Assembly: GCA_947179155.2 (NCBI GenBank)
Contig: OX359286.1
Coordinates: 37,353,408-37,417,407, forward strand
DNA length: 64,000 bases
Source of the DNA: Hedera helix
Taxonomy: Eukaryota > Streptophyta > Magnoliopsida > Apiales > Araliaceae
Direction of reading: 5' to 3'
The notes below the pieces were generated by a model that was not told the origin of the DNA, made no database searches, and saw only the letters and a list, made by a program, of their open reading frames with translations. Shown piece by piece: positions 31,814 through 45,659 of the stretch. The position numbers and the translations under genes are program-made. Each line of letters starts with the position of its first letter. Position 1 is the first letter of the stretch.

Positions 31814-33633
31814 GTAATAATAATAACAATACTAATAATAATTATTATTATTATTATAAATAAATAAAATTTGCACGTAAACAACATGGGTCACTCTTTT
31901 AGCATTAATGTCATTTTCCTGTTTTTCGAGTATTGTGGTCGTTATGTTTTCACATACAAATTGATTTGGGCAAAAAATCACAGTAACGGTTCAGATTCAT
32001 TTTAATTGATTTGTAAGTTATTTTAGGCTGTAAAGAGTGTTTAGGTAATAGAGTATTTTTGAAATTTTAATCTACGTCATGGATAATTACATGTCATCTC
32101 TTTGGTATTTTTGCGGGCTATATCGAGAGCAACTATTGTAATAGACTCTGACGATAATCTTTTTTCCAACTTTAATAAAAAAATATAGAGAAAAAAATGT
32201 TATGGTGATACGATTTAGTTGGTGTTATGACAATACTTTTTTGTTTGGACTTAGAAGACTCATTTTATACTTTTGGGTATATATGCAAAAGCCTTTCTTT
32301 TGAATTTTTATATCTTTTTTTTTTCTTTATTGGATCTCATCAAATGACTTGCAGTACTACTCTTTTTTCACAAAAAATACTATTCATGGATCATATTGAT
32401 CGATGGTTAAAGATATTGAAAGCAAATAAATACTGTCAAACTTCTCATTTCGTTTTATCAATAAAAAAAATGTGTGTGAGATACCCGAAAACACTATATT
32501 ACACAAATTTTAGTCCGCTATCGTCAATCAATTAATTACTCAACTGTTATATTAGTTACACTATATCTTTAGGTACCAGTTATCTCTAGTTATTTTATAA
32601 ATGAAAGTTTTATACATCGTGAAAGTATACAATTGTGGTGCTAGATATGTGAACATTATTAATGAAATATTCATATTTTTATTTAAATAACGATTTATAA
32701 TGACAATATGTATGAATAATGTATCAAGTTTAAACTCTATAATTTATAATTATAAAATATATAAATAAATATTTACTTTGGTACCCACCATCTTTTGTTG
32801 ATGTGTTCTTAGATCTACTATCAAACATATCAATTTACTTAAAAGAATTTATATAATTCCATTGATTCTTAATTTTGTTATTGTGACATAAGATCGGTAG
32901 TTATACTACTTTGTACGTGTATTAATTACTTTTGAAAATTTTCATTTTTTACAAATATGACTCTTTTTTATTAAGAACGAATAAGTTGTTATTTTAATGA
33001 ATAACGTAAATGTCTTAATTTATTTACTTTTATCTTAAATGATGCGACATTAAATAAGATAAAAGGTATTTCGTTACAAGTGATTTGCCTAACCAATGTA
33101 TTGATATAACATCAATATTTGAGATATTTTTTTAAACAAAAAAATTGAGACTTTAGCATAGCCCTACTTTAATAGTGTGGTATGATAATGATAACAAATT
33201 TTATTATAAGAAATTGACATTTTTATAAGTAAAATTTGATATTCACACAAAATCTCTCTCACGTGAGTGTAGAGTCTATTTACTCTTTTAGTGAGAGGAA
33301 TTTTGTGAAATTATATTTTTTAATTGAGTAAATATTAATTATCTTAACATATTATGTTATTTTATATTATTATAATTGAAACTTGAATTCTTTTTATTAA
33401 ATAAAAAAAATTGACAGATAAAACTTCCTTTATGGAACGGAGAAGTATAATCCTACATGTTTGCATACAAGAAGATCTCAAGTTTTATTTGTAACTTGAG
33501 CAAACAAGGGTAAAGCTATCCCTAATTAATCTTTGTATAAAATTTACATAATATGTTGAACTTAAAATGTGAGAATTTTTGGGTGGCTTTTTTAGACGGT
33601 ATATAATATCGATGAAACCTTATGCTGCGTTGC
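31464..33633. other. Spacer upstream of PPR gene
   Basis: Non-coding, AT-rich. Around 31560-31670 three diverged copies of a CATCAAACGGCTTCAAA-like motif follow each other. A long (TAA)n microsatellite lies at 31766-31858. Short ORFs such as 32227-32535 have no recognisable content. Confidence 0.6.
31766..31858 (+). repeat. (TAA)n microsatellite
   Basis: About 90 bp of TAA units with a few interruptions, turning into ATT units after 31840, so the end can fold back on the start. Confidence 0.9.
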
Positions 33634-33928
33634 GTTGGTATTGAATAAATGAAATGGAGGAGAAAATTAAATAATTTTAAAATATTTTAAGTGTGTGTTT
33701 GCTTATTATTGGTAGTGACTGGAGGGTGGTACAATATAATGACAAAATTATCACATATATCTATTCTATTAGAATGTATTTTATTCTAACATCTCTCACA
33801 TAGATTAAAAAGTAAGGAAATGAAATGAATTTTCATTCCACTGAAATAGTTTATCTTTTAAAATAATCATCAAATACACTATTTTTTATTTTATTTATTT
33901 TTCTATTTCATTCTCTCAATTCAAATGT
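33634..33928. mobile_element. MITE, family 1, copy 1
   Basis: Shares an extended block with the copy at 39021-39322, including AAAATTATCACATATAT, CATCTCTCACATAGATTAAA and AATAATCATCAAATACACTA. Inward-facing ends resemble TTGAATTGAATGAAT. Exact ends and target duplication are not clear, so limits are approximate. Confidence 0.6.
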
Positions 33929-34733
33929 AGTATTAATGATAAAATTTTACCTTGTGGCAATATATAACAAGTACTTGAACACCAATCTTTAAATGGGATA
34001 GAGAGGAATTAATTATTTATTGTATGTTAATTTTTAATAAAGTCATTAAGGTGCACAGCTACAAAACTCAAAGGAGAACAATTAATTAATATTCACTAGC
34101 TGCAATTATAAAATGAAAACGGTTAAAAGAGTTTGAGAATGGCTGGTTTGTAATTTTTGCCAAGATCCTTGACGACCGCCAAGTTGGGATAGAAGTTCGT
34201 TATTCCATTAACGCAAGAGTATTTGTACAACTAACGTTACGTAATAGATGATTACAAATTTGTTCTACAAGATTCAAGGGTTTTAAATTTAAGGGGTGCG
34301 AAGGTAATGTGCCAAAATACCAAAACATAGAGATATTATGAAATTTCATATTTTTATCTTATTTAGTTATAGGATATACTCCATTAGTTCTATAGTATTT
34401 GATAATTATTAATTTTTTAAAGTTAATTTAAAATATTTATAAATTTAAAATTATTATTATTATTTTTTAATTTTAATCATTACAATAATTAATATTCTAA
34501 ACTATTTTAAAAGTATTATTCATTATAAACTTATTATTTCATAATTTTTAATTTAATCTCAAATTAATTTTTAAAAATCAATAACAATTAAATATAATAA
34601 TGGAGGGAGTATCTAAAAATATGGATGAATGAAAGACGTGATCATCCAATACTAGAAATAATAAATATCGAAATAATAATTGTTCTACTTTAAGACAGCT
34701 ACTAGTAGGAATGTTGTGTTTCATTTGCGCTTC
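33929..34733. other. Spacer
   Basis: AT-rich, no gene, RNA or transposon that I can support. The TTAAAGTTAATTTAAAATAT stretch near 34420 resembles other low-complexity AT-rich spacers in the window. Confidence 0.5.
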
Positions 34734-34898
34734 TGATGGAAGCAAAAATAGTAAAACTGAAATAATATTTCAATTATAAAAGTCTCTCATTACAACTGAA
34801 AAGGAAACTAATATATAGACTCCATGACTTATTACAAACTAAATATAATATATGAAAATAACCGAACTACACATTTATGTTAATTAATATTGTTATCA
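34734..34898 (-). repeat. Short 3' LTR of the copia remnant
   Basis: On the minus strand it runs from TGATAACAATATTAATTAAC to TTGCTTCCATCA, immediately after a GGGGAGA purine tract. 165 bp is at the short end for copia LTRs. No 5' partner is present. Confidence 0.65.
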
Positions 34899-36740
34899 TC
34901 TCCCCTCGAGGTGTAAGTGTGGAACAGGTTACATACTCCTAACTTAAAAGTTAAAGTGCTTAACACCAAAATCATGGAGTAAAGATATCAACCAGGTAAG
35001 TTCATAACAAGTGCCATTGACGTTTCAACTGAGTATTTAGATACTGTAGGCTACTTCTTACTTTTCTAAAAAATGAAAGAGTTCTTTAAAAGAATACAAT
35101 AACCAGTTAAGGATTGTCTTGAAACCTTGCATCCCCCTAGTCAGAATCATAAAAAGTTGAAAGAATAAGAGCACTAGAGACAGAGAATAATAGACCTAGT
35201 CTAGGAGTCTGCTTAAGGTACCTTGCTAATTTAAGAACTACATATAGATGAACTGATGTAGAATTAGCTAGAAATTGAGATAGCACATGTATTGGGTAGG
35301 AGATGTCTGGTCTAGTAATAGTAAGATAGATCAGCTTTTCCACCAATCTTCTATGCATACTAATGTCTGCAGTAGATAACATCTAGTAAAGTATGATGTT
35401 GTTACATAGACACTTTAGATGGTTTAGCCCCACGAAGGCTAGAATCTTTTAGAATATCTCAAATGTATTTCCTTTGGTTTAAATAGATACCTTGTGCCGG
35501 CCGAGCCACTTCAATGCTTAGAAAGTATCTTAAAGGTCCTACATCTTTAATTTTAAATTGACTGCTAAGAAACTCCTTCACTTGTTGGATAAGGCCAGAG
35601 TTTGTACCAGTCACCAGTATGTTATCAAACTCTGTTATCACTGTGAGACTAACAGAATCCAAATGTCTTTAAGTCGAAGGAGAATTTTTAAAAAACCATT
35701 GCCTTGGTGCTTGTTTAAGGCTATACAAAGATTTATTAAGTTTGCAGATAAGTTGAGAAGTAGTACTAGATGAAGGAAGGTGAAAACTAAGAGGTAATGC
35801 CATGTAGAATTCTTCTTTCAAGATCACCATACAAAAAGGCATTAGTGACATCTATCTAAGTAAATGATCAACCTTTGATAGCTACTACAACAAAAGAACT
35901 CTTACTGTTGTCATTTTGGCTACTGGAGCAAATGTTTCAAAGAAATTCAACTCCTCTGTTTGAGTGAAGTCTTTTGACACTAATCTGACTTTGTATCTTT
36001 CAACTGAACCATCCGGTTTATATTTGATTTTATATAGCCATTTACAGCCCACCACCTTTTTATCAAGGAGAAGAGGGACCAAATCCCATGTATAATTATC
36101 TATCTTCTAAAGCTGTAATTTCAATAACCATAGCCTTACATTAATTGTCATTTTTAACTGCTTGGGAATATATTTTTGGTTCAGAAATGATAGATGTAGA
36201 TGCTAAATATTTAACATATGAATGAGACATTTATCATAAGAGAGAAAATTGTTCATTGGGATAAGGTGAGCGTATTGAATGTGATTGACAGTTATTAGTG
36301 TTTATAAAGTACGAAGGCAAGCCAATAAAATTATGAAATTTGGCTGGAAATTGTTTGGTTCTAGCTTGGTCTTGAAGAAAGTAAAGGAGCTAAAGTCTGA
36401 TTGTCAAGAGAAGTAGATTGAGAATTAGCAGGAATAAACTATGTAGTGGATAACTGATGTGTATTTTGAGAGACAATAGGTGGAGAATGTGTATTAGTTT
36501 CTGATGTTAATGTAAAAAAAATAGAAACAACGTCACCAGAGTTAATAAATTCAGAAGGAATAGAAGGAAAAAGGGGAGTTGATAAAAGAGTTGAAGTATT
36601 TAAGTATTGAAAATGAAATATATGTTCAACAAAGTGAACATCTCTTGTGACAAAACATTTCTTAGTTTCAAGCTTCATCACTCTATATCCCTTTTTGTCA
36701 AAAGGGATTATTCGAAGAAAACACACTTTAAAGAGCTGAT
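34734..36740 (-). mobile_element. 5'-truncated Ty1/copia element with 165-bp 3' LTR
   Basis: On the minus strand, from 36740 downward: the post-integrase block PFDKKGYRVMKLETKKCFVT, then after a low-complexity linker the RT blocks KKVVGCKWLYKIKYK and FFETFAPVAKMTTVR (about 36060-35890), NKSLYSLKQAPRQWF (near 35700), ILVTGTNSGLIQQVKEFLS and YFLSIEVARPAQGIYLNQRK (35600-35460), then RLVEKLIYLTITRPDISY (35340) and RNase H traces to about 34990. Frames are broken many times. The polypurine GGGGAGA lies next to a TG...CA segment (34734-34898, 165 bp) with its own TATA-like motif, read as the 3' LTR. Gag, protease and most of integrase are missing, so no target duplication can be checked. Confidence 0.85.
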
Positions 36741-36853
36741 TGCAAAATTTTAGTCTTTTGACAATCTATGCCTTTTTTTTGTGGACAATCTATGCATATG
36801 ATTACTGCTATTATAATCATCAAGGCAACAGGTTCCAAGAATAACTTTCCCTC

Positions 36854-39800
36854 TCAGGCTTGCTCAATTCTGTAAGAACACATCTGTATTTCAACATTCT
36901 CAATTGGCAGGCTCTCTGTTGGAAAATTACATGCTGAGATGTTCTCTGGTCCCTGATCCGGTAATAGAGCACAAGGCGGAGGAGTCACAGAACTTGAAAC
37001 CCCTTCAATGTTGGTACAATTCCAAGCAAGTTTCTTCGATGACTTTGCCATTTCAATGGTGACGTTAGATAAGCAAATTCCAGTAAACGGATCTCCCGAA
37101 ATTCCATCAAGCTTTGCTGCCATTGTCACATCCTCAGCAACAACATCACGGTAATTGATATTTTTGATCTCAGGAAGTGCATTAGGGTCGTAATTATTAT
37201 CAGGGTGTGAGCCATAATCTCCTGTCATCCAAAATGCCCACTTCATGGTTTTCAAGGTCATTCTTCTAACGTATATATCCTTTACATACCCTCCTCTTCC
37301 GACAGCAGTCTTGATCCTAACACCGGACTCTGAATTGATAGCTAGAATGTCTTCAGCCCTGACATCCTGAATTCCACCAGACATCTCGCTGCCCAATGCA
37401 ATCACTGCGCTGGTTGGAGAAATGCAGGTGAGCCGTCTGATTACGAGCTGTTTGGTTGGCATTCCAAATGCGATTCCATACTCATCCCAACCGCTCTTGA
37501 CAGCAATGCAATCGTCTCCTGAGACAATGTAACAGTCCTCAATTCGAGTATTGGTGCAAGAGTCTGAAAAATCACAAAGAAACAGAAGGCGTGTAAGTGG
37601 TTCATCTAGCATTTGTAGATGTTGCTTGTTTTTCAGTTTCGAAAAAGAAATATACATAGTATTATTGACTTGTGTGCTATGTACATAAAAGAGACCAAAG
37701 GTATAAAACACAATGTGGCAGTCTCAATATGCATAAGCTTACCTGGGTTGATCCCATCGGTGTTTGGGGATCTGACAGGTGCTAGAATCGTAATGCCTCG
37801 AACAATAATATTGCTGCACAACATAAAACAATAAAACAACATATCAGCGCATTGTTACTTAGTTAACGGCCATTCTAAGCCAAGTCAAACTGAAAAATGT
37901 AACTCATTACTATGAAAGAATATGGATATTCAACCTGCTATAAATAGGATGAACATTCCACGCCGGGGAATTAACCAATGTAAGATTGGAGATTTGGATG
38001 TTTTCAGAGTACATGATTTCTATAAGGTAAGGTCGCGTGTACTTAAGCTCTCCCTTGTGGAACTTATCCCACCAGATCTCGCCTTGACCATCAATAGTTC
38101 CATTGTCTCCTGAAAAGTGAAATGGCAAAAGAGTTCGTAATCGACTAGAATATGCTTCCAAGGCAAAGTTGGTACAAATATTGGTCACCAGTACCTGTTA
38201 TAACGACATCAGTGAGATTGGTTCCAAAGATAAGACTGATATATCTTCCTCCGGCCGTATCCCTTCCTCGGCCATATGATGGCAGGGGATCAATAACCGC
38301 CCACTCGCTCTCATCCTAAACCAGTTACAGAGAAGCAGAAAATTGTTATTAGTATACTCATTTTAATGATTAACTATTTGCATTTTAAGTGTTCGTATTC
38401 CATAGCCATTCACTTCTCTTTAGTGTGAATGCTCTTATTAGTTTGGACATCATCCAACCACTTGCTTAATACTTCCTCTGTTCTAAAAGAATAGACTATC
38501 AAATTCTTGGGTAAATATACAGAGAAAGCAAGACTCTTTTTTCGGGATGGAAAGAGTCGGATATAGAGCCTGAAAATCAAAATTTTTGACTAATGGAAAA
38601 GTTAAATTTCACATGGCCACTCTCTGTGTGGCACAAACTTTATTGGCTTACTGCCCCCACTTTATGGGGTTATAAAACTACCCATTACGTTCGTTCAACA
38701 GCAGCAACCATCAGCCACCAGGTTTGGTCCCAATATTTGTTAGGTACAATACCTGTTTTCCATTGTTTTAGTCTTTTAGTTACATTTGTTCGGTAAAATA
38801 CCCGTTTTCTATTGTTTTAGTCTTTTAGCTACACTTGTCGTCATAATTTTTACTCTTGACAATTTCATCCGTCTAAATTTATGCTATTCAAGAGGAAGGA
38901 GTCTGGGATTTGATTCTCAAGTTTGCTGGTATTTCTCTTCTTAAATAATTGAACCATTACACTCCCTCTTCAATTACACATCCTTGACTAGAAGCATGAC
39001 TCAACCACTCAATGTAAGACTTATGTTGTGTCTGAATTGAATGAATAGAATAAAAGAATGAATGAAATGATTTTAAAAGTATTTCAAGTGTATATTTAAT
39101 TATTGGTGGTGATGGATAGTATAATATAATGGCAAAATTATCGCATATATTCATTTTATTAGAATGAATTTTATTTCAATACCTCTCACATAGATTAAAA
39201 ATAAAGGGGATGGAATAAATTTTCATTATATTGAAATGATTTTTTCTCTAAAATAATCATCAAATACACTATTTTTTATTTTATTCCTATCTTCGTTCCA
39301 TTCCCATAATTCAAACAAAAAGCACGGATGCAGAATAAATGATCCATTTCAATTTAAGTTAATTCCAAGATAATAAACAAACTAATTTCAACATCCATCA
39401 CGTGAATTCGTAAGACAGAAAACTGAAATATACCTGGGAAGCAAGAAGAACAGCATCTTTGTGGAGATAAAGAGTGAAACGACTCGTAAGATTGAAGCTA
39501 GAAGTTAACCATTTTCCAGGAGGTACAAAAAGTTGTGATCCACCTTGTGATTCAAATTGACTAAGATGATCAATTGCTGCCTGAAACGCCTTTGTATTTG
39601 ACGTTATTCCATCGCCTACGCCTCCAAAATCCGTTAATGAAGCACTGTGAGCTCTGCAACTTTTCGCCGCGTACTCAAAGCGGTGTGATTGTGAAGAACC
39701 ATGATGAGTTTTGCGCCCATTAACATTTCTTGCACTTGATACAAACACAGCAGCAGCAACTAAAAGTAGCATCTCAATTACCTGTACAAAGTATCAAATA

Positions 39801-39926
39801 GTTTTAATTATTATATATATCTCAAGAGGTTTTAATTATTATATATCTTAAGAGAGAAATAGCTAGAGGGTTAAACGGAAGAAGGGGGTTTACTTGAATT
39901 CTTCTGGGAATTGTTGATATCTCCAT
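36854..39926 (-). CDS. Glycoside hydrolase 28, polygalacturonase-type secreted enzyme
   Basis: Six exons on the minus strand: 39926-39894, 39781-39434, 38315-38195, 38109-37935, 37813-37743 and 37563-36854, joining to 1458 nt, 485 aa, all with GT-AG borders and matching phases. A short MEISTIPRRIQVIE start precedes a hydrophobic signal (LLLVAAAVFVSSA), so the protein is probably secreted to the wall to cut or modify homogalacturonan pectin. Catalytic motifs: NTD 243-245, SGDD 264-267, and RIK 332-334. The usual GHG histidine motif is replaced by SPTSAVIALGSEMSGG (298-313), as in a known plant GH28 clade, so classic endo-polygalacturonase activity is not assured. The gene is annotated in Arabidopsis relatives only as probable polygalacturonase. 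Intron 2 (38316-39433) contains a MITE. A copia remnant begins just beyond the stop codon. Confidence 0.93.
39021..39322. mobile_element. MITE, family 1, copy 2, inside polygalacturonase intron
   Basis: About 300 bp sharing long blocks with 33634-33928. Left end TTATGTTGTGTCTGAATTGA; right end, read inward, TTTGTTTGAATTATGGGAAT. It lies in the large second intron. Ends are approximate. Confidence 0.65.
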
Positions 39927-39974
39927 TGAAGGAAATTCAGGCCAGTTGGGATCTAGTTTCTTGCAGAGGCTTAT

Positions 39975-39985
39975 AGTTATATAGG
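39975..39985 (-). promoter_or_regulatory. Probable TATA box of the polygalacturonase gene
   Basis: Minus strand CCTATATAACT, about 50 bp before the ATG at 39926. It is the only good TATA match near the start and supports the upstream exon 1. Confidence 0.55.
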
Positions 39986-42900
39986 CTGCAGAATTTGTTT
40001 GTCACCGGCATGCGTGGTTCCCTTCTAACATTAGATCGTACATTTTTAAAACGAATAAATATAACTACACAATATTTATTTTAATTATTAAAAAATAAGA
40101 TATAATATTAAAATTTATGTCATATTTTATTTTTTAATAATTAAAATGAATGTAATATTTATTTTTATATTTAAATTTTGTCTATGTAGACTTATTCTTT
40201 TAAAACGACTTTATGTTCTTAAATTTACCCTTAATGTTAGATTGTTTGTTAATAACTAGTAGATGTCAGAAATATTAATTAAAAAATAATGGTAAAATAG
40301 AACTGTACCTTTTTTTAGAACAAACTAAAAATAAAATATATATCTAATTTTTGAATGACTAGTACTCCCTCCATTTATTTTTAATCGATGTTATTAAAAA
40401 ATACAATTAATATTTTGTTTAATTGATTAAATTGAATATAAAATTTTAATATTAAAATTTTAAAATTTATTAAAAAAATAAAAGAGAAATAAATTAATTT
40501 TTAATTACAAAAGATAATATGAGAATTTAAAATTTTAATATTTTTAAAAAATTTATAAATAATAAATAAAAAAATAAAAATATGTCTCTAAAACAACACA
40601 TAAAAAGGACGGGGGGAGTATTACCTTTTGTGATGCTTACTTGTTTGGTTGACCAAAAGTAATTGTGGTTGAAAAATGATAAGGTGTCAATTATTCTTGT
40701 TTATAATAGTAGAGATTAGTTGCACATTTTTTCATTTTCTACATGGGCATTTTTATTTAATGAGAGGAAAGTGATTGGCTACATAATAAACCGTCCCTTC
40801 CAACTCCTTTCATTGCTTTCCTTTTTAGTTTGGGTTTTAGGCTTTTAGCCGAAGATTACGCTGACAACCTTTTGACGACAGAGGGAGATTAATTTACCTT
40901 CAAAAGTGCATTAAATTTAGGAAATTTATTTTCGCAGCGGTAGGTGGAGTATGTAGAAATATTAATTTTTATATAAAATAAAATAAAATTTACGTATAAA
41001 AATATTAAAATAAATCATAAAAATATCAATTTTTTAAATTTAAAAGAGATAAAAATTTATTAGTATATTTATATAAGATTCATTATAGATATAATTGGTA
41101 TTTATTTATAGTCTTCTCTTTTTTAATTTTCTTAATTTATGTGAAATTATACTTTAGACATCCTTTTGATGACTGAGAATTATTTTAATATGGGTTTGAC
41201 CAAAAAATATTTCAAATCTTATGATCTTATTTGAGTCTTAGACAAATTTATCAAAGTCCGAATGAGTCAAGTTCGAACTCAAACTTGATAACTTTAAATT
41301 GGGCCGAGCTTGAAGAACCTATAAATAGTCTTTCCTTTCTAAAATTAGGCACGAGTTTTTTATTTTCAAAAGAGTAAAAGAAGGGAAAAAATGTATAAAC
41401 AAAGTGTATTTCATTGATGCATGATACGTTACAATCTTATTATCTTCTGGTGAAAATTTATCTGATAAGTGTATTGAATTTAAATTGTTAGTATCATGCT
41501 ATCAGATCTCCCCCATGCCATGATATGATATACTCCTTTAATTAGTATTCTTGGTTGAGAATGAATTGGAATGTAGTAGGCGGTCGGGGTTGCCTTGAGG
41601 CTTGAGCATGCTCGCCATTCCCCCGTGATATCTTCAATAAAGTTCTCAGTCACGGGTGACAAAAGGTTGGGCCACGTATATTTTATCACAAAATACATAC
41701 GTTATTTTATTCTCAGAAGACAAAATACCACACAAACAAAATAAAATACCAACTTTACCGTTGGATAAAGGAATATATGGTTAAACCACCTCTCAAATTA
41801 ATTAATTAATTATTCCCCTGTGTAGTAGGTTTATAGCAGAAGATCTGTTTATGGACGGAAAATCAATAAATTCCCCCCACTCCCCCACCCCACCCCTACT
41901 TATGGCCAAAACATTACACATGCATTTCAAGTAACGGAGATCCCAATAACAATATAATAAAACGACAATCGGCTTAACTACGTTGAACAGAATTTTATTC
42001 TTTAATTTTTTTTAATATACATTTAACGACATAAATATAATTTTAGAGATATTTTCAACATCACAATTGTTTATGACGAATTTATTTTGCCACAAATTAT
42101 AGTATTTATGTTGGTGAATATGTATTGAAAGAAATAAAAAAAAAAATAAGTGTAATAAAGGTAATTTTACTTAACATCGAATACTTTAAAATATTATGGT
42201 TTAACCAATAGTAAAATACTAAAATGATAAAAATACCATCAATAAATTTAGTAAATTTGACGAAAACTAGTTCTCTCTTAAAATATGAAGCCACAGATGA
42301 CATTATCGACCACAATCATTCTAAATATATGTATCTTTGACACTACTTTCTCTTCCATTCTTCTTTTCATGATTCATGAATCATATATGTTGGGGTAGAA
42401 GCAATTACAACTTGTACGTCATGATCTGCCCACTCTAAGAAGCACAATCGTAGAAGCATCAGGAGACAATTAATGCTTAATTGGGGGAGTGGGCAATCCA
42501 CTATATGTTATACATTGAGCAACTATTCTTCTATTTTACTGGTTTCACTTGGGTTTTACTTTTTCTGAATGCCCTACACTTGAGTGCTACATTCATATTT
42601 AGTCAAATTAACAAATAAATACTCACTTCTTCCGAAATATTAGATTAATTTTAATATGTTAAAATCTCATTAAGATATTTTCAACCTCATAATATAATAT
42701 AATATAATATAATTAATGTCATCAATTTAACTTTTAAAAATACTATTAACTTTTTAGTTTTTTTTGTAGATATTTTATAATTTTCATTATTGTATTATCT
42801 AAAATTAAATTAATTAATATTAAAAAAAATTTAATTGGCTTCAAAAGGCCAAAAATAATCGCATATTTTTTTCGGAACAAGGAAGTATATTTTATCATGT

Positions 42901-44609
42901 ACTTTGGTGTTACGCATTTTTAATCCAATTTTTGGTGTAATTTCTGTCATCTATATAACTATTTAATTCAGATTTTCTGCATGCACCAATAAGATTATCC
43001 CAATCCGGTGGTTGCAGCCATTTCAATAGATTTTAGAATTTCAATTCCACCGAAAATAAATAAATAAATTTGGCTTCTCTTTTTCCTTCATGTTAGTAAA
43101 AAGTTATTTGTCTTGAAATATGGTCACGTGGTGCTCCAAATCACTTACATGCTACTTCAGTACATATAGTAGACTCTTTCACTATATATATAAAAATAAT
43201 ATTATGTGAGTAGTCCTAAAATACCACGTTACTATGTCCATGACCATATAATATTTTTTCCATGTTAGGTAGCTTAACTCTTGACTTCAAGGTCTAAAAA
43301 AACCTTATCCGGAAGCCAACCGTCAGTAACCTTGTACTCAACTACTTCTTTTATTTCAACCACTCTTGCCGCAAGATGAGAGCAGATAAACCAAAGTCAA
43401 AAATAGCACATGCACATCCGAAATTTATACTCCATATATATATATATAATATGTTTTTTTTTATGTTAACTTAAGATATAATTAAATTTAGAATTGTCAT
43501 AATTTTTATTAATTTTAGTGTCGATACAATGATTGATATTATAAAATATCTAAAAATACTATTCATGATAAAATTTATAGTTTCACAATTGTTAATGTAT
43601 CATCTCAACTTTAAGTTTGAAAAGTCTTAAATTGACTTTTAAAAATTAAAAATGATCTTATAATTTAAAAGATGAAGTATTAGACAATCCATTTTGCCAA
43701 ATTATAATATAATATTGCTAGTCAATAATACTCCATATCACATTGAATGTTCTAGTTATTTGGGCATGTCCAAAAACAAAAGGAAGAAGAATAAGGAGAA
43801 GGGAGACTATTTAGAGGGGGGAAATAAAGAAGGGAGATTTGGGTAATGTATTTTCATGGCCCATAATTCTGGGCTAGAAGATAATTATGGGCCTCAAATG
43901 GGGTCATATTATAGATATTCTTCTCGCCTGGCTTGTCAAGTTGATATGAACTACTGCTAATATGTTAAGCATTTAAGACCATAACATGGTTGTGATAATT
44001 ATTCCCTCAGTTCTATCATCCATCTTAACTATTAAAAAATAAAAAATTATACGAATTTTAATATAAAATTTTACTTTTTAATGATCAAGATTAATTTTAT
44101 AGTTAATTTTTGTGATTGATATTTGTGTACTTATACTTATTTTTTCTTATGCAGATGAATAGTTGATCCAATCCTCTTTGAGCTTCAAAATTAGTCCAAA
44201 TAGCTTTAATCTTCTATTAATAAACTATCATTAAAGCCCGTGGAAAGTACCGACTACTTATATGTTACATGTTTATTTAATTTTCTGTTATCTTGTTACA
44301 TGAGTTTTTAGTTCGAAGCAAATTGAATAATTTGCGTTTAATATTGTAACCATATTTTATATATAAAAGTATATTAGATATTAAATTATTTGGTATATGA
44401 AAAGCGTATTAAATATTAAATCCACATAAAGAGATCAATAATTAATAAGACTAGTGATATAAATAATGATAAACACAACTAGGTATTAAATTAATTTATA
44501 TAGAAAATCACAATAACTCATAACTAAATGTAATTATGATTAAATACACACACTCATGAAACTTAAAAAACGAATAGACATAAATGTAAAAAAAAATTAA
44601 AGACATAAT

Positions 44610-44610
<1 letters not shown>

Positions 44611-44660
<50 letters not shown>
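44611..44660 (+). repeat. (AT)n microsatellite
   Basis: About 25 AT units without interruption. Confidence 0.9.
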
Positions 44661-44662
<2 letters not shown>

Positions 44663-45221
44663 TTTTTTGAGTAAAATCGAATAAGAGAAAGCTAATAAAT
44701 TAAAATTGGTAAAATTATGAAGAAACATGTGGGGGTGGAAACACTAGCATAAAAACTCATAATTTAGGGCAGGCTCCGTACATTTCCAACAATAAACACT
44801 TTAACTTTTGGCAAACCATCAAGATCTGACAAGCTCCCTAAAAGAAAAAAGGACAAGGAAAAAAGAAAAAAAGAAAAAATGGTACCAAAATGTTTACAAT
44901 CACAACAAAATCATGGAATAAAAACTTGTTGTAGACCTTAATCATCTGACAAATTAACACATATTTAGCATATATAATTCCCTATTACAGCCTTTTGTAA
45001 TCATAGCTTGCTCCATCAATCAGCATTTGATACAACATTTCAACTACTCTTCAGGACGTGAAATGCTACGTCAATAAAGTTTCCATTCATAAAAATAAAC
45101 ATATATTTAAGTATCATACTATTGTCCTGTCTCGATCTCCAGCAAATAATTTAATTATTACTACTATCTATACACACACGCACTTTAATTTCTCATAAAG
45201 AGGTTGATTAATTAGCTTTCA

Positions 45222-45223
<2 letters not shown>

Positions 45224-45272
<49 letters not shown>
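45224..45272 (+). repeat. (AT)n microsatellite
   Basis: About 24 AT units, followed by GTATGTGTGTGCGTGC. Confidence 0.9.
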
Positions 45273-45282
<10 letters not shown>

Positions 45283-45659
45283 CGTGCTTTAGCGGAACTT
45301 GCTCTTCTATATATAATTGCCAATTCAATATGGCGCCATTTTAGTGATTCTAAGCTTTCACCATCGATCTAAACAAATGTGCCGGCTGGTTCTCATCACC
45401 ATCGCTCCCGAAATTTTTATATATTGGAGCATGACTAGCCAAGGGCGAAGCATGCATGCATGCAAAAACACGAAAACTTAAAACGTAGTCAAATTAAGGT
45501 TTCTTTTTACAGCAGCACAGAAAAGTAACTTCTTGATATATTATAACAAGATTGCATTATTTTTGTTCTACGATCTCACAAAGACAATATTATAGTCTTG
45601 GTACTAACAAAATATACAAGTACTATTCTATACTAGGCAAACAAAAACAAATTTTTTTT

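Noticed and set aside
41480..41698. 72-codon minus-strand ORF
   Set aside because: Slightly GC-richer patch with Trp and Cys, but no recognisable domain, no partner exons and no clear promoter. Kept only as a remark in the spacer entry.
42426..42493. Possible microRNA-like hairpin TGCCCACTC / GAGTGGGCA
   Set aside because: Pairing covers only about 12 bp and does not extend, which is too short for a plant microRNA precursor.
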